NCBI RefSeq assembly: GCF_021044775.1
Contig: NZ_JAJNOQ010000001.1
Span: 124,001 to 188,000 of the forward strand
DNA from: Paraeggerthella hominis
Lineage (GTDB): Bacteria; Actinomycetota; Coriobacteriia; Coriobacteriales; Eggerthellaceae
Length of the DNA: 64,000 bases
Reading direction: 5' to 3'
Position numbers and translations under genes: made by a program
The notes under the pieces: generated by a model
What the model saw: only the letters and a program-made list of their open reading frames with translations
Databases searched by the model: none
Told to the model about the DNA's origin: nothing
In this document: piece by piece, positions 7,839-16,466 of the stretch
How positions within the stretch are numbered: the first letter of the stretch is position 1
Layout of the letters: each line of letters starts with the position of its first letter

Positions 7839-9246
7839 CACCGTTCAACATATCGCCCAGAGCGGGCGCACGCGCATCCTCGCGTGCGCCCTGGCGCTTT
7901 TGCTTGCGTTCGCGAGCGCTGCGGCCTTTCCGGCCGTTGCAGCGGCGGACGTGCGCAAAGCGGACGTCGTTTACGGCCAAACCGTCGACGCGCGCGGCTT
8001 GTCGGTCGCGCAAAGCCCCAACATCGATGCCGAGTACGCCATCGTGATGGACTCTGCGGGAACCGTGTACTTCGAGCGCAACGCGTCTTCTCCCACGCAG
8101 ATCGCCTCCATCACCAAGGTCATGACGGGCGTGGTGGCCCTTGATGCGGTGTCCAGCGGCATCGTATCGCTCGACACCCCGATCACGGTGTCCGCAACCG
8201 CCGCCGCCGCGGGCGAATCGTCGGCCGGGCTGCAAGAAGGCGACGTCATGAGCCTGCGCACGGCCCTGACGGCGCTGCTCGTCCCGTCGGGCAACGACGC
8301 GGCCGTCGCCATCGCCGAGACGGTGGGCGCCGCGCTCCAATCAAGCGGCACGGCATCGGGCGACAGCGCTCAAGGCGCGTTCGTCGCCCAGATGAACGCG
8401 AAGGCCGCAGAGCTCGGCTGCACCGATACGGTCTACGAGAACCCCCACGGCCTGGACTTCGACGCGTACGCGGGCAACCTGCACAGCACGGCTGCCGACG
8501 TGGCCAAGGTGGTGCAGTACGCCATGAAGGACGAGACGTTCCGCGCGGACGTTTCCCAGGGCGATACCGTCATCCAGGTGACGCGCGGCGGCGCGAAGGC
8601 GGACATCAGCCTCGAGACCACGGACGGCTTCCTCGACATCTACGAGTACGCCATCGGCGTCAAAACCGGGTTCACCGCGCTTGCAGGGTTCTCGTTCGCA
8701 GGCGCTGCCAACAACGGCGAGAAAGAGCTGTACGCCATCGTCATCAACTCCTCGTCCGAGCCCCAGCGCTTCAGGGATGCGCAGGCGCTTTGCGAGTGGG
8801 TGTACCAGCACGAGGTGAAGTACCCGTTGGCCCACAGCAACCAGACCGCCACCATGAACGGAGCCGAGGTTCCCGTAATCGCCGAAGTGGCGCACGAGGG
8901 ATGGATCGACAAGACCGTGAAGGCCACGCTTGCGGATCCTGCAGCTTCTGCCACGATCTTCGACCTGAACGGCAACGTCAGCCAGTCGCTTTCGTTCGAT
9001 CAGCTGACCACCGACGTGCGCGCAGGCGACAAGGTGGGCACCATCACGTTCAAGCAGCGCAACGCTGAAATAGCCACTATGGACTTGGTCGCATGCGAAG
9101 ACGTTGCAGCCCCCAATTTCTTCGAGAGCGTGGGAATCTGGTGGGATCGCTTGTTCAGAGGGTTCTCCGGGCAGAGCACCGTGGCCCAATCCGTGACGAT
9201 CAACGAAACGCCGCTGGTCGTAGACAAGACGGCCCCCGCCGCGTAA
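7831..9246 (+). CDS. D-alanyl-D-alanine carboxypeptidase (low-molecular-weight PBP, S11)
   Basis: A 471-residue secreted serine peptidase that trims the terminal D-Ala of peptidoglycan stem peptides. The three penicillin-binding motifs are present: S93-I-T-K96, S153-G-N155 and KTG near residue 288. A signal peptide with a Leu/Ala-rich core covers residues ~14-39. The C-terminal ~150 residues resemble the beta-sandwich after PBP5-type domains and are followed by a short tail; no classical membrane anchor helix is obvious. The start is TTG 7831, with GGAGGA at ideal spacing, inside the end of the preceding ACT gene (8-base overlap). The ATG-less longer frame from 7789 lacks a ribosome site. Confidence 0.87.
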   Translation: MTSTVQHIAQSGRTRILACALALLLAFASAAAFPAVAAADVRKADVVYGQTVDARGLSVAQSPNIDAEYAIVMDSAGTVYFERNASSPTQIASITKVMTGVVALDAVSSGIVSLDTPITVSATAAAAGESSAGLQEGDVMSLRTALTALLVPSGNDAAVAIAETVGAALQSSGTASGDSAQGAFVAQMNAKAAELGCTDTVYENPHGLDFDAYAGNLHSTAADVAKVVQYAMKDETFRADVSQGDTVIQVTRGGAKADISLETTDGFLDIYEYAIGVKTGFTALAGFSFAGAANNGEKELYAIVINSSSEPQRFRDAQALCEWVYQHEVKYPLAHSNQTATMNGAEVPVIAEVAHEGWIDKTVKATLADPAASATIFDLNGNVSQSLSFDQLTTDVRAGDKVGTITFKQRNAEIATMDLVACEDVAAPNFFESVGIWWDRLFRGFSGQSTVAQSVTINETPLVVDKTAPAA

Positions 9247-9270
9247 GGCGCGCCGCAGAGAGGAATTGCC

Positions 9271-9711
9271 ATGAGCACCATGTGCCCCGTTTGCAACAAT
9301 CCGGTTGACGCCCAGGCAGCCGCATGCCCGACCTGCGGGTTCAAGCTTCTTGGCAGCACGCAGCGCTTCGAGCCGGTGGCGCTGTCGGACGACCCGTTGA
9401 CTTCGGCAGCCCAGCCCCAGGCGAGCGCCGTGCTGCATGTGGTGCGCGGTCCGCAGACCGGCGTCAGCTTCCACCTTGCCGACGCGCCGCTGTCCATCGG
9501 CCGCAGCCCCCAGTGCGACGTGTTTCTCAACGACATGACCGTGTCGCGCTCCCATGCGTCGGTCGAGCCTGCGAACGGGGGCTATGTCATCCGAGATTCC
9601 AACTCCTTCAACGGAGTGTGGGTGAACAACGCGAGCATCGACGAGCGCCAGCTCGAAAACGGCGACGTCATCCAGATCGGGGCGTTCTGCCTGGTCTACA
9701 AAGAGGAGTAA
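9271..9711 (+). CDS. Zinc-ribbon and FHA-domain protein
   Basis: A 146-residue cytoplasmic protein. Residues 5-23 form a zinc ribbon (CPVCN...CPTCG); residues ~52-145 are a forkhead-associated domain with the GRSPQCDV, SRSHA and NSFNGVWVN signatures that bind phosphothreonine peptides. It has no kinase or transmembrane segment. It follows the carboxypeptidase by 24 bases with its own GAGAGGA site. FHA proteins usually read out Ser/Thr kinases. No such kinase lies in this window, but a zinc-ribbon PASTA protein at 60.7-62.2 kb hints at the same signalling theme. The partner is unknown. Confidence 0.88.
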   Translation: MSTMCPVCNNPVDAQAAACPTCGFKLLGSTQRFEPVALSDDPLTSAAQPQASAVLHVVRGPQTGVSFHLADAPLSIGRSPQCDVFLNDMTVSRSHASVEPANGGYVIRDSNSFNGVWVNNASIDERQLENGDVIQIGAFCLVYKEE

Positions 9712-9723
9712 CGCGCTCTTTCG

Positions 9724-9782
9724 CGCGTCGTCGTCCTGAGGCCGAGCTGAAGCCGAGCTTCGCGTTTCAGGGCGACGACGCG
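9724..9782 (+). terminator. Long stem-loop after the FHA gene
   Basis: A 16-bp stem (9724-9739 with 9767-9782) with one G-T pair encloses a 27-base loop. It sits 13 bases after the FHA gene stop and before the ior promoter. There is no T tract, so it may be a factor-assisted terminator or an RNA-stabilising structure. Confidence 0.5.
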
Positions 9783-9863
9783 CCGTCGGGCGCCCAGCGT
9801 CGAATAGCGCGCCGCTCGGAACGGTCTTCCTTCTTTGACCGGGCCGCGCGGCGCGCTTTGCCG

Positions 9864-9869
9864 TATAAT
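9864..9869 (+). promoter_or_regulatory. -10 element of the ior operon
   Basis: A perfect TATAAT lies 35 bases before iorA. A TTGACC at 9835-9840 is the best -35 candidate, but the 23-base spacer is too long for a standard promoter, so an activator or another -35 may be used. The spacer is a GC-rich inverted repeat (GCCGCGCGGC). Confidence 0.5.
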
Positions 9870-9904
9870 TCCCTGCGGGTCAGCATTCAAGGAAGGTTCG
9901 TCTA

Positions 9905-11659
9905 ATGGAATTGATGTCAGGTAACGAGGCGATCGCCCAAGGGGCGTGGGAAGCCGGCGCCCATATCGGCGTGGCGTACCCCGGAACGCCTTCGACGGAA
10001 ACGCTCGAAGCGTTCGCGAAGAAGGACGGCGTGTACGCCGAATGGGCCGTCAACGAGAAGGTGGCCGTGGAGGTGGGCATCGGCGCGTCTGCCGCCGGCG
10101 CGCGCGTTCTCACGACGATGAAGCACGTAGGCGTGAACGTGGCGGCCGACCCGCTGTTCACCGCCGCATATGCGGGCGTGGGAGGCGGCCTGGTCGTGCT
10201 GGCCGCGGACGATCCGGGCATGTACTCGTCGCAAAACGAGCAGGATTCGCACTGGTACGCCCGCGCAGCGCATATTCCCATGCTCGATCCTGCGGATTCC
10301 GCCGAAGCCCTCAGCTTCACGCGCGAAGCGTTCGATCTGTCCGAGCGCTTCGACGTGCCCGTGTTCATTCGCTCGACCGTGCGCGTTTCGCACACGAAGA
10401 CCCCGGTGGAGCCTGGCGAGCGCACCGACGTTCCGGTGAAGGCCTACGAGAGCAATCCTGCCAAGTGGGTGATGATGCCCGCATTCGCGAAGCCGCGCCG
10501 CAAGGTGCAGCTCGACCGCATCGACGCGTTGCGCGCGTGGGTCGAGGAATGCCCGTACAACAACGTCGTGCATAAGGAAAGCGCCGTCGGCGTGGTCTGC
10601 GCCGGCGCGACGTACCAACACGTGACCGAGGCGCTGCCTGACGCGTCGGTGTTCAAGCTCGGGGTAACGTGGCCGCTGCCCGCTCGTGCGCTGCGCGACT
10701 TCGCTGCCAGCGTCGATGCGTTGTACGTGGTCGAGGAAGCGTCCGAATACCTGACCGACTCCGTGCGAGCGCTCGGAATAGCGGTTGCCGAGTTCGCCAA
10801 TCCCATTCCGCGGGACGGCGAGCTTTCGCCCGGCCTGATTCGCGCCGCGTTCGGGTTCGAAGAGCCCGCGCACGCGCCCATGCCCGAGGGCCTTCCGGGC
10901 CGTCCGCCCGCGCTGTGCGCCGGATGCCCGCACCGTTTGGTGTTCAAGGAGCTTTCGCGCATGAAAGCCGTGGTCACGGGTGATATCGGATGTTATACGC
11001 TCGGTGCGTTGCCGCCCCTTTCCGCCATGGACACCACCATCGACATGGGCGCGTCCGTCTCGATGTCGCACGGCTTCGAGCTGGCGTGGGCTGGAACCGA
11101 TCATCGTCCCGTCGTGGGCGTGATCGGCGATTCGACCTTCGCGCATTCGGGGCTTTCGGCGCTCATCTCCACCGTGTACAACCAGGGCGGTGGAACCGTT
11201 TGCGTGCTCGACAACCGCACGACCGCCATGACGGGCCGTCAGGGAAACCCGTTCAACGGCGAAACGCTTCAGGGACGCCCGTCGCGCGAGATGGACTTGG
11301 AGGGCATCGTGCGGGCGCTCGGCGTGGAGGACGTTCGCACGATCGATCCCAACGATGCGAAGGCCGTGCGCCGCACGCTCAAGGAGGCCGTGGCGAACGA
11401 GGACCTTTCCGTACTGGTGTTCCGCAGCCCGTGCGTGCTCATCGATCGCATCAAGAATCCGGTGTACGCCGTAAGCGACGCCTGCACGGCGTGCGGCGTT
11501 TGCTCGACCTTGGGCTGCCCTGCCATATCGAAGGATCCCGAAACGGACCATGCGATCATCGACGCCGGCCAGTGCGTCGGGTGCGGCCAATGCGCGCAGT
11601 ACTGCGCCTGGAAGGCCATCGCGCAACCTGCTCTGGAGAAAGGGGGCTGCCATGAATAA
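9905..11659 (+). CDS. iorA: Indolepyruvate:ferredoxin oxidoreductase, alpha subunit
   Basis: A 584-residue thiamine-diphosphate enzyme of the IorA type. It starts with the LMSGNEAIAQGAWEAG segment of this family, has the pyrimidine-binding and diphosphate-binding regions in one chain (GDIGCYTLG, then GDSTFAHSG), and ends with two [4Fe-4S] motifs (CTACGVCSTLGCP and CVGCGQCAQYC). With IorB it oxidatively decarboxylates indole-, phenyl- or hydroxyphenylpyruvate to the aryl-acetyl-CoA while reducing ferredoxin; the reaction is reversible and used assimilatively in some methanogens. GGAAGG precedes the ATG by 8 bases. It overlaps iorB by 8 bases. Confidence 0.95.
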   Translation: MELMSGNEAIAQGAWEAGAHIGVAYPGTPSTETLEAFAKKDGVYAEWAVNEKVAVEVGIGASAAGARVLTTMKHVGVNVAADPLFTAAYAGVGGGLVVLAADDPGMYSSQNEQDSHWYARAAHIPMLDPADSAEALSFTREAFDLSERFDVPVFIRSTVRVSHTKTPVEPGERTDVPVKAYESNPAKWVMMPAFAKPRRKVQLDRIDALRAWVEECPYNNVVHKESAVGVVCAGATYQHVTEALPDASVFKLGVTWPLPARALRDFAASVDALYVVEEASEYLTDSVRALGIAVAEFANPIPRDGELSPGLIRAAFGFEEPAHAPMPEGLPGRPPALCAGCPHRLVFKELSRMKAVVTGDIGCYTLGALPPLSAMDTTIDMGASVSMSHGFELAWAGTDHRPVVGVIGDSTFAHSGLSALISTVYNQGGGTVCVLDNRTTAMTGRQGNPFNGETLQGRPSREMDLEGIVRALGVEDVRTIDPNDAKAVRRTLKEAVANEDLSVLVFRSPCVLIDRIKNPVYAVSDACTACGVCSTLGCPAISKDPETDHAIIDAGQCVGCGQCAQYCAWKAIAQPALEKGGCHE

Positions 11660-12263
11660 GGCGACCACAGTGCTCCTGTGCGGCGTCGGCGGGCAGGGAA
11701 CCATCCTCGCCGCCGATCTGCTTGCCCATGCGGCTTTGGAATCCGGCTTCGACGCCAAGGTTTCGGAGATTCACGGCATGTCTCAGCGCGGCGGCGCGGT
11801 TACCACGGTGGTGCGCTTCGGGCGCGACGGCGTGCAGTCCATGGTGGCTGACGAGGGGTGCGCCGATTGCGTCGTGTCGTTCGAGACGACCGAGGCGCTG
11901 CGCAACCTTTCCTTCGTGCGCGAAGGCGGGTACTTGCTGGTGGCCGACGAGTCCATCCAGCCTTTGCCCGTGCTCATCGGACGTGCGTCCATGCCCGAGA
12001 ACGCCCGCGAAACGCTGGCCGACGCGGGTGCCACGCTCATTTCCGCCGGTGACATAGCCGCAGGCGTCGGCAGCCCGAAGTCGGTTAACGTCGTGCTGCT
12101 GGGCGCGCTTGCCACGCGTTTGGAGTTTCCGCAGGACGCATGGGAGCGGGTCATCGCAAAGCGCGTGCCGCCCAAAACCGTCGAAGCGAACCTGGCCGCG
12201 TTTCGCGCCGGCTTCGCCTTCGCCGAGGAAGCGGTCGAGAGCAGGGAAGGGGATCGAGCATGA
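11652..12263 (+). CDS. iorB: Indolepyruvate:ferredoxin oxidoreductase, beta subunit
   Basis: A 203-residue protein of the 2-oxoacid oxidoreductase gamma/IorB family, recognisable from LLCGVGGQGTILAADLLA and EIHGMSQRGGAVTTVVR near the N-terminus. It completes the IorA active site. The ATG at 11652 lies inside iorA (8-base overlap) and its stop overlaps the ATG of the following ACT gene, so all three are translationally coupled. Length matches the family. Confidence 0.93.
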   Translation: MNKATTVLLCGVGGQGTILAADLLAHAALESGFDAKVSEIHGMSQRGGAVTTVVRFGRDGVQSMVADEGCADCVVSFETTEALRNLSFVREGGYLLVADESIQPLPVLIGRASMPENARETLADAGATLISAGDIAAGVGSPKSVNVVLLGALATRLEFPQDAWERVIAKRVPPKTVEANLAAFRAGFAFAEEAVESREGDRA

Positions 12264-12697
12264 GCGTACAGCAGATCAGCGTGTTTCTTGAGAGCAGGCC
12301 GGGGCATCTGCGGCGCGTGCTGGACGCCTTCGAGACCGCTCACGTCAGCGTTCGCGGATACAGCGCGTCCGACACGGGAGACTACGGCATCGTGCGCTTC
12401 ATCGTGAGCGATCCGGACAAGGCGTTGGCCGTGCTCACCGACATGGGCGCCGCCGCCACGAAATCGGAGGTGCTGTGCGCGCGCCTGGACGACACGCCCG
12501 GCGAGTTGGCGCGCGTCATGGGCGTCATGGCCGATTGCGGCATCAACGTCACGTACAGCTATTCCCTCATCTCCACTTACATCGCGCTATCCGTCAAGGA
12601 TCTGGCACGTGCCGAGGAATTGCTGGCCGGCGAACCGGTGGAGCTCATCGGGCAGGACGATCTCGCGCAGCCGCTTGCGCCCGCTGAAGGGCGGTGA
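12260..12697 (+). CDS. Tandem ACT-domain protein following iorAB
   Basis: A 145-residue protein of two ACT domains (about residues 3-66 and 70-135) that looks like a paralogue of the one at 7.4 kb. The pattern VQQISVFLESRPGHLRRVL followed by DDTPGELARVMGVM is the ligand-binding edge of the fold. It overlaps iorB by ATGA and ends next to the second paaK. Position suggests that it senses an aromatic amino acid and modulates IorAB or the ligase; this is inference. Confidence 0.85.
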   Translation: MSVQQISVFLESRPGHLRRVLDAFETAHVSVRGYSASDTGDYGIVRFIVSDPDKALAVLTDMGAAATKSEVLCARLDDTPGELARVMGVMADCGINVTYSYSLISTYIALSVKDLARAEELLAGEPVELIGQDDLAQPLAPAEGR

Positions 12698-12702
12698 ACG
12701 TC

Positions 12703-14067
12703 ATGGCCGATATGACCGTCAAGGGCGCGGCGCTGGCTGCCGCCCAAGCCGGGGACTTCTCCAGCCTGCCCATCCACAACCCTGCCGTCGAGTGCGCCTC
12801 GCGCCAGGAGATTCGCGCGCTGCAGCTCGAGCGCCTGATCGAGCAGGTGCGTTGGACGTACGACCGCGTGGCCTGGTACCGCGAGCGCATGGACCGCGAC
12901 GGCGTGAGCCCCGATGACATCAAGACGCTTGAAGACGTTCGCAAACTCCCCTTCACCGACAAGTCGGTCCTGCGCGACACGTTTCCGTACGGGCTGTTCG
13001 CCGTACCGCTCGACCAGGTGAAGGAGCTGCATTCGTCCTCGGGCACCACGGGCAAGCCCATCGTGGTCGGCTATAACGATCATGACATGGAGCTGTGGGC
13101 CGACTGCATCATGCGCCTTGTGCAGATGGCGGGCGTCGTGCCGGGCGATCGAGCGCAGATGGCGTTCGGATACGGCATGTTCACCGGCGGCTTCGGCTTG
13201 CACTACGGGCTGCAGAAGCTTGGCTGCATGATGATTCCCGCAGGGTCGGGCAACACCGAGCGCCACATCGCCATGATCCAGGACTACGGCACCACCGTGC
13301 TCGTGGCCACGCCTTCCTACGCCCTGCACATGTGCGAGGTGGGAGAGCGCATGGGCTTCGATTGGGAGCGGTCCACCCTGCGCGTGGGCCTGTTCGGCGG
13401 CGAACCCTGCCCGCCGGGCCTGAAGGCCGAGATCGAAAGCCGTATGCACATCGTCTGCACCGACAACTACGGTCTGACCGAAGTCATGGGTCCAGGCGTG
13501 TCGGGCGAATGCCTGGCGGCGCGCGACATGCAGCATATTGCGGAGGATCACTTCCTGTGGGAGGTCATCGATCCCGAAACGGGCGAGCCCGTCGCCGATG
13601 GGCAGATGGGCGAGCTGGTGCTCACGCCCCTTGGCAAGCAGGCTATTCCCGTGCTGCGATACCGCACGCACGATCTGACGCGCGTGGTCACGGAGCCGTG
13701 CGCGTGCGGGCGCACGACGGCGCGCATGCAGAAGGTGCGCGCGCGTTCGGACGACATGCTGATCATCCGCGGCACGAACGTGTTTCCCAGCCAGGTGGAG
13801 GATGTCCTCACCGGCATCGAAGGGGTCACGCCGCACTACCGCATCGTGGTGGACAACGAGGGCGGGCTCGACCGCATGGCGGTGCACGTGGAGCTCAAGC
13901 CCGAGGCGTTCAGCGACTCCTTCGAGGAGATGGACCGCTTCCGCCGCGCTATCGAGGAGAAGCTCAAGGGCGTTCTTCTGGTGGGCGTGCGCGTGAAGCT
14001 GGTCGAGCCCGGCGGCATCGAGAGGTCTCTGGGCAAGACGAAGCACGTCGAAGATCGACGCAAGTAG
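12703..14067 (+). CDS. paaK: Phenylacetate-CoA ligase, second copy
   Basis: A 454-residue AMP-forming ligase of the PaaK family with SSGTTG at residues 112-117, YGLTEVMGPG and the C-terminal SLGKTKHV lysine region. It carries ~22 extra residues at the N-terminus compared with the copy at 6.1 kb. ATG 12703 has AAGGGCGG at good spacing; a GTG at 12694 would overlap the ACT stop and is an alternative. It ends the iorA-iorB-ACT-paaK operon and is followed by a GC-rich stem-loop. The two ligases differ enough to suspect different aryl substrates. Confidence 0.9.
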   Translation: MADMTVKGAALAAAQAGDFSSLPIHNPAVECASRQEIRALQLERLIEQVRWTYDRVAWYRERMDRDGVSPDDIKTLEDVRKLPFTDKSVLRDTFPYGLFAVPLDQVKELHSSSGTTGKPIVVGYNDHDMELWADCIMRLVQMAGVVPGDRAQMAFGYGMFTGGFGLHYGLQKLGCMMIPAGSGNTERHIAMIQDYGTTVLVATPSYALHMCEVGERMGFDWERSTLRVGLFGGEPCPPGLKAEIESRMHIVCTDNYGLTEVMGPGVSGECLAARDMQHIAEDHFLWEVIDPETGEPVADGQMGELVLTPLGKQAIPVLRYRTHDLTRVVTEPCACGRTTARMQKVRARSDDMLIIRGTNVFPSQVEDVLTGIEGVTPHYRIVVDNEGGLDRMAVHVELKPEAFSDSFEEMDRFRRAIEEKLKGVLLVGVRVKLVEPGGIERSLGKTKHVEDRRK

Positions 14068-14074
14068 ATTGAAT

Positions 14075-14108
14075 GCGGGAGGCCCGTGCACGCACGTCGG
14101 CCTCCCGC
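14075..14108 (+). terminator. Stem-loop after the ior operon
   Basis: GCGGGAGGCC (14075-14084) pairs perfectly with GGCCTCCCGC (14099-14108) around a 14-base loop. It lies 8 bases after the paaK stop and lacks a T tract; a likely transcript end, though not a textbook intrinsic terminator. Confidence 0.55.
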
Positions 14109-14162
14109 CGGCATTGCGGTGCGGTAGCCCGCACGCGGGAAGGACCAACGGGAGATCAGCCC

Positions 14163-15104
14163 ATGCAAGCAGCCCCTTCGCATACCGAGGTCGTCGGGAG
14201 GTTCGCTCCTTCTCCGACCGGGCGCATGCATGCGGGCAACGTGTTCGCGGCGCTCGTGGCGTGGCTTGTGGCGAAATCGCAAGGCGGACGGATTGTCCTG
14301 CGCATAGAGGATCTTGATGCCGAACGATCGAAGCCGCAGTTCATCGATGCCGTGCAACGCGATTTCGAGGCATTAGGACTCACCTGGGACGAAGGGCCGT
14401 ACTTCCAGCATGATCGCACGGAGGCGTATCGGGCCGCCTTTGATTCGCTGGCTGCGCGCGGGCTCGTGTACCCCTGTTTCTGCACGCGCGCCGATCTGCA
14501 TGCGGCATCAGCGCCTCATCGTGGCGAAAAGCCCGTGTACCCGGGAACCTGTCGTGCGTTGACGGTCGAAGAGCGCGCCGCACGGCGCGCTCAGCGCGTC
14601 CCGGCGCAACGTCTGCTGGTTGTCGACAGGGCCGTTTCGCTTGATGATCAGGTGCAAGGACCGTATCGTCAAAACCTTGCTCGCGAGTGCGGCGATTTCC
14701 TGATACAGCGCTCGGACGGGGCGTTCGCATACCAGCTGGCCGTGGTCGTAGACGATGCGGAACAGGGTGTGAACTCGGTCGTGCGCGGCGTCGACCTGCT
14801 CTGTTCCACGCCGCAGCAGCTGTACCTGCAGGAACTGCTCGGTCTGGGGCATCCTGCGTACGCGCACGTGCCGCTTATCGTTGCGGAAGAGGAGCGGCGC
14901 CTTTCGAAGCGCGATCACGACGCGGCGCTCGATGCTCTTTTGGATCGGTTCAAAACGTCCGAGGGAGTTATCGGCCATATTGCGGGAATCACGGGGCTTG
15001 CCCCCACGTGCGATCCGGCGTCGCCCGAAGAGTTGCTGGCCTTGTTCGATTTCGACAGGATTTCAACCGACCTGAAGGATCTTACCCAGATACGCTGGCG
15101 ATAG
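14163..15104 (+). CDS. gluQ: Glutamyl-Q tRNA(Asp) synthetase
   Basis: A 313-residue truncated class I glutamyl-tRNA synthetase. It has the catalytic half only: GRFAPSPTGRMHAGN (the HIGH region) and RLSKRD (the KMSKS equivalent), plus a zinc site CFC...GTC near residues 110-150, but no anticodon-binding domain. Family members attach glutamate to the queuosine of tRNA(Asp). Full GltX is ~470-500 residues, so the length supports GluQ. GGGAG precedes ATG 14163. It ends convergently with the VanZ-like gene. Confidence 0.88.
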   Translation: MQAAPSHTEVVGRFAPSPTGRMHAGNVFAALVAWLVAKSQGGRIVLRIEDLDAERSKPQFIDAVQRDFEALGLTWDEGPYFQHDRTEAYRAAFDSLAARGLVYPCFCTRADLHAASAPHRGEKPVYPGTCRALTVEERAARRAQRVPAQRLLVVDRAVSLDDQVQGPYRQNLARECGDFLIQRSDGAFAYQLAVVVDDAEQGVNSVVRGVDLLCSTPQQLYLQELLGLGHPAYAHVPLIVAEEERRLSKRDHDAALDALLDRFKTSEGVIGHIAGITGLAPTCDPASPEELLALFDFDRISTDLKDLTQIRWR

Positions 15105-15137
15105 AGCGTATCGGCTTGGCGCGGAGGGTGCAGGTGC

Positions 15138-15776
15138 TTAGAACCCGTAAAGCAGTTTCGCAATACCCATCTCGTTGAACAAAAAGAAATGCCCCGCAAA
15201 GGTGACGGCCAGGTACAGGGCGGGTTCGCGTGCGCTCGGAAGACGCTCCGAGACGAAAACATGCTTGCTGCGCGCCGCATTCGCGCGATTCGACCAAAGT
15301 CGATACAGCGCGAAGCCCAAAAGCGCGCCGAGCGTGTTCAATATCAGGTCGTCGATGTCGGTCGCGCGATGGTTGAGAAGCTGGCTCAGCTCGATGGCGA
15401 GCGAAAAAGAGAAGCCCATCGCTCCTATGGTGAACGCCCGGTCAACTCGCTTCCAGATGAGCGGGATCGAAAAGCCCAAGGGGAGGAACAGCACGACATT
15501 GAGAGCGCATCCGATCGGGTCGGCGGCAAGAAACGGAATCAAGTACAGGTCATTCGGCCCCCAGCTGGCCGTTTGCCGCAGCAGGTCGTACAGCGTGCCC
15601 GATCCCGTGACGTACAGCACGGCAAACACGTACAGCACGAACGCGAAAGCGGGCGCGAACTCAACGGGAATGGAGCCCGTTCGTCGTGCGTGGGCATGCC
15701 GTATCGCGTAGGCTACAAGAAACGGCGCGAGCACCGTCGCCAGCTCGTACGCGGCCAGCAGCGCGCTTTCGACCAT
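15138..15776 (-). CDS. VanZ-like membrane protein
   Basis: A 212-residue protein with five or so hydrophobic segments and the VanZ-domain hallmark near the C-terminal half (QLLNHRATDIDDLILNTLGALLG). VanZ proteins are small membrane proteins; some raise teicoplanin resistance, most have no known role. It stands alone between gluQ (convergent) and a 240-base spacer. No resistance genes accompany it. Confidence 0.8.
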   Translation of the reverse strand: MVESALLAAYELATVLAPFLVAYAIRHAHARRTGSIPVEFAPAFAFVLYVFAVLYVTGSGTLYDLLRQTASWGPNDLYLIPFLAADPIGCALNVVLFLPLGFSIPLIWKRVDRAFTIGAMGFSFSLAIELSQLLNHRATDIDDLILNTLGALLGFALYRLWSNRANAARSKHVFVSERLPSAREPALYLAVTFAGHFFLFNEMGIAKLLYGF

Positions 15777-15981
15777 CGTGTCCGTACCTTTCGCCCAGAT
15801 TCATCCCTCGAACACCGTATCCTAGCAGCTTGCTTCGACGTTTGAAGGGGCAAGTGCCGCAACGTTGAGGATCGTTAAGGATTTCGTTGCCGAAACCGTC
15901 GCGGGAGCGCTCTTCAAGATCCGGACGCAAACCAGGGCTGATGGTTTCGGCTGTGCGATAGGAGGCCGGCTTGCACCCCGC

Positions 15982-16013
15982 GTCAACTCCCGCCGAACGC
16001 GGCGAGAGTTGAC
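15982..16013 (-). terminator. Stem-loop after the four-helix membrane protein gene
   Basis: GTCAACTC/GAGTTGAC and CGCCG/CGGCG form a 14-bp stem with one mismatch and an AACG tetraloop, starting 5 bases beyond the stop at 16018. No T tract follows on the minus strand, so efficiency is uncertain. Confidence 0.55.
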
Positions 16014-16017
16014 GAGA

Positions 16018-16455
16018 CTACGCGAACAGGAGCGACACGAGCGTAAGTACCACGCAGCTTCCCAGCAGAAGAAGCGTCAGGCGCACGTTGTCGCCGCCGA
16101 AGTTCAACTTGCCGTCTGCGCCTTTCGAGCGGGAAAACAGGGTCCATACCGCCAGAACGCAGAATCCAACCAGCATTACGTTGCACAGCACCGAAGCGAT
16201 CTGCGCGAACAGGACGAGCCCGGTCATCTTCGCCATCTCGAACGCCATGAGCGTTCCGACCACCGCGAAGCAGGCGACCATGACCCAGGCTGCGCGCTGT
16301 CCTGATTTGCGGGTGCCTTCAGGATAAAACGTCCCCTTCTTCGTGGTCGTAGGCTTTGCGATCAGCGACAGCCAGTTGCCGTTCCACAACTGCACCGTCA
16401 ACGCGCCCGACGCAATCAACAGCACCAGCCCTACGCCGAAACGAACGATTTCCAT
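16018..16455 (-). CDS. Four-helix integral membrane protein, unknown function
   Basis: A 145-residue hydrophobic protein not assigned to a family. Predicted helices lie at about residues 5-24, 55-73, 79-107 and 125-144, with a short Lys/Gly-rich loop (RSKGADGKLNFGG) before the last. ATG 16455 is preceded by AAAGGAG; a longer frame would run into the aminotransferase gene. Only 11 bases separate it from the upstream beta-lyase stop, so it is likely the last gene of a menA-beta-lyase transcript. Confidence 0.75.
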   Translation of the reverse strand: MEIVRFGVGLVLLIASGALTVQLWNGNWLSLIAKPTTTKKGTFYPEGTRKSGQRAAWVMVACFAVVGTLMAFEMAKMTGLVLFAQIASVLCNVMLVGFCVLAVWTLFSRSKGADGKLNFGGDNVRLTLLLLGSCVVLTLVSLLFA

Positions 16456-16466
16456 AGCGTGCTCCT

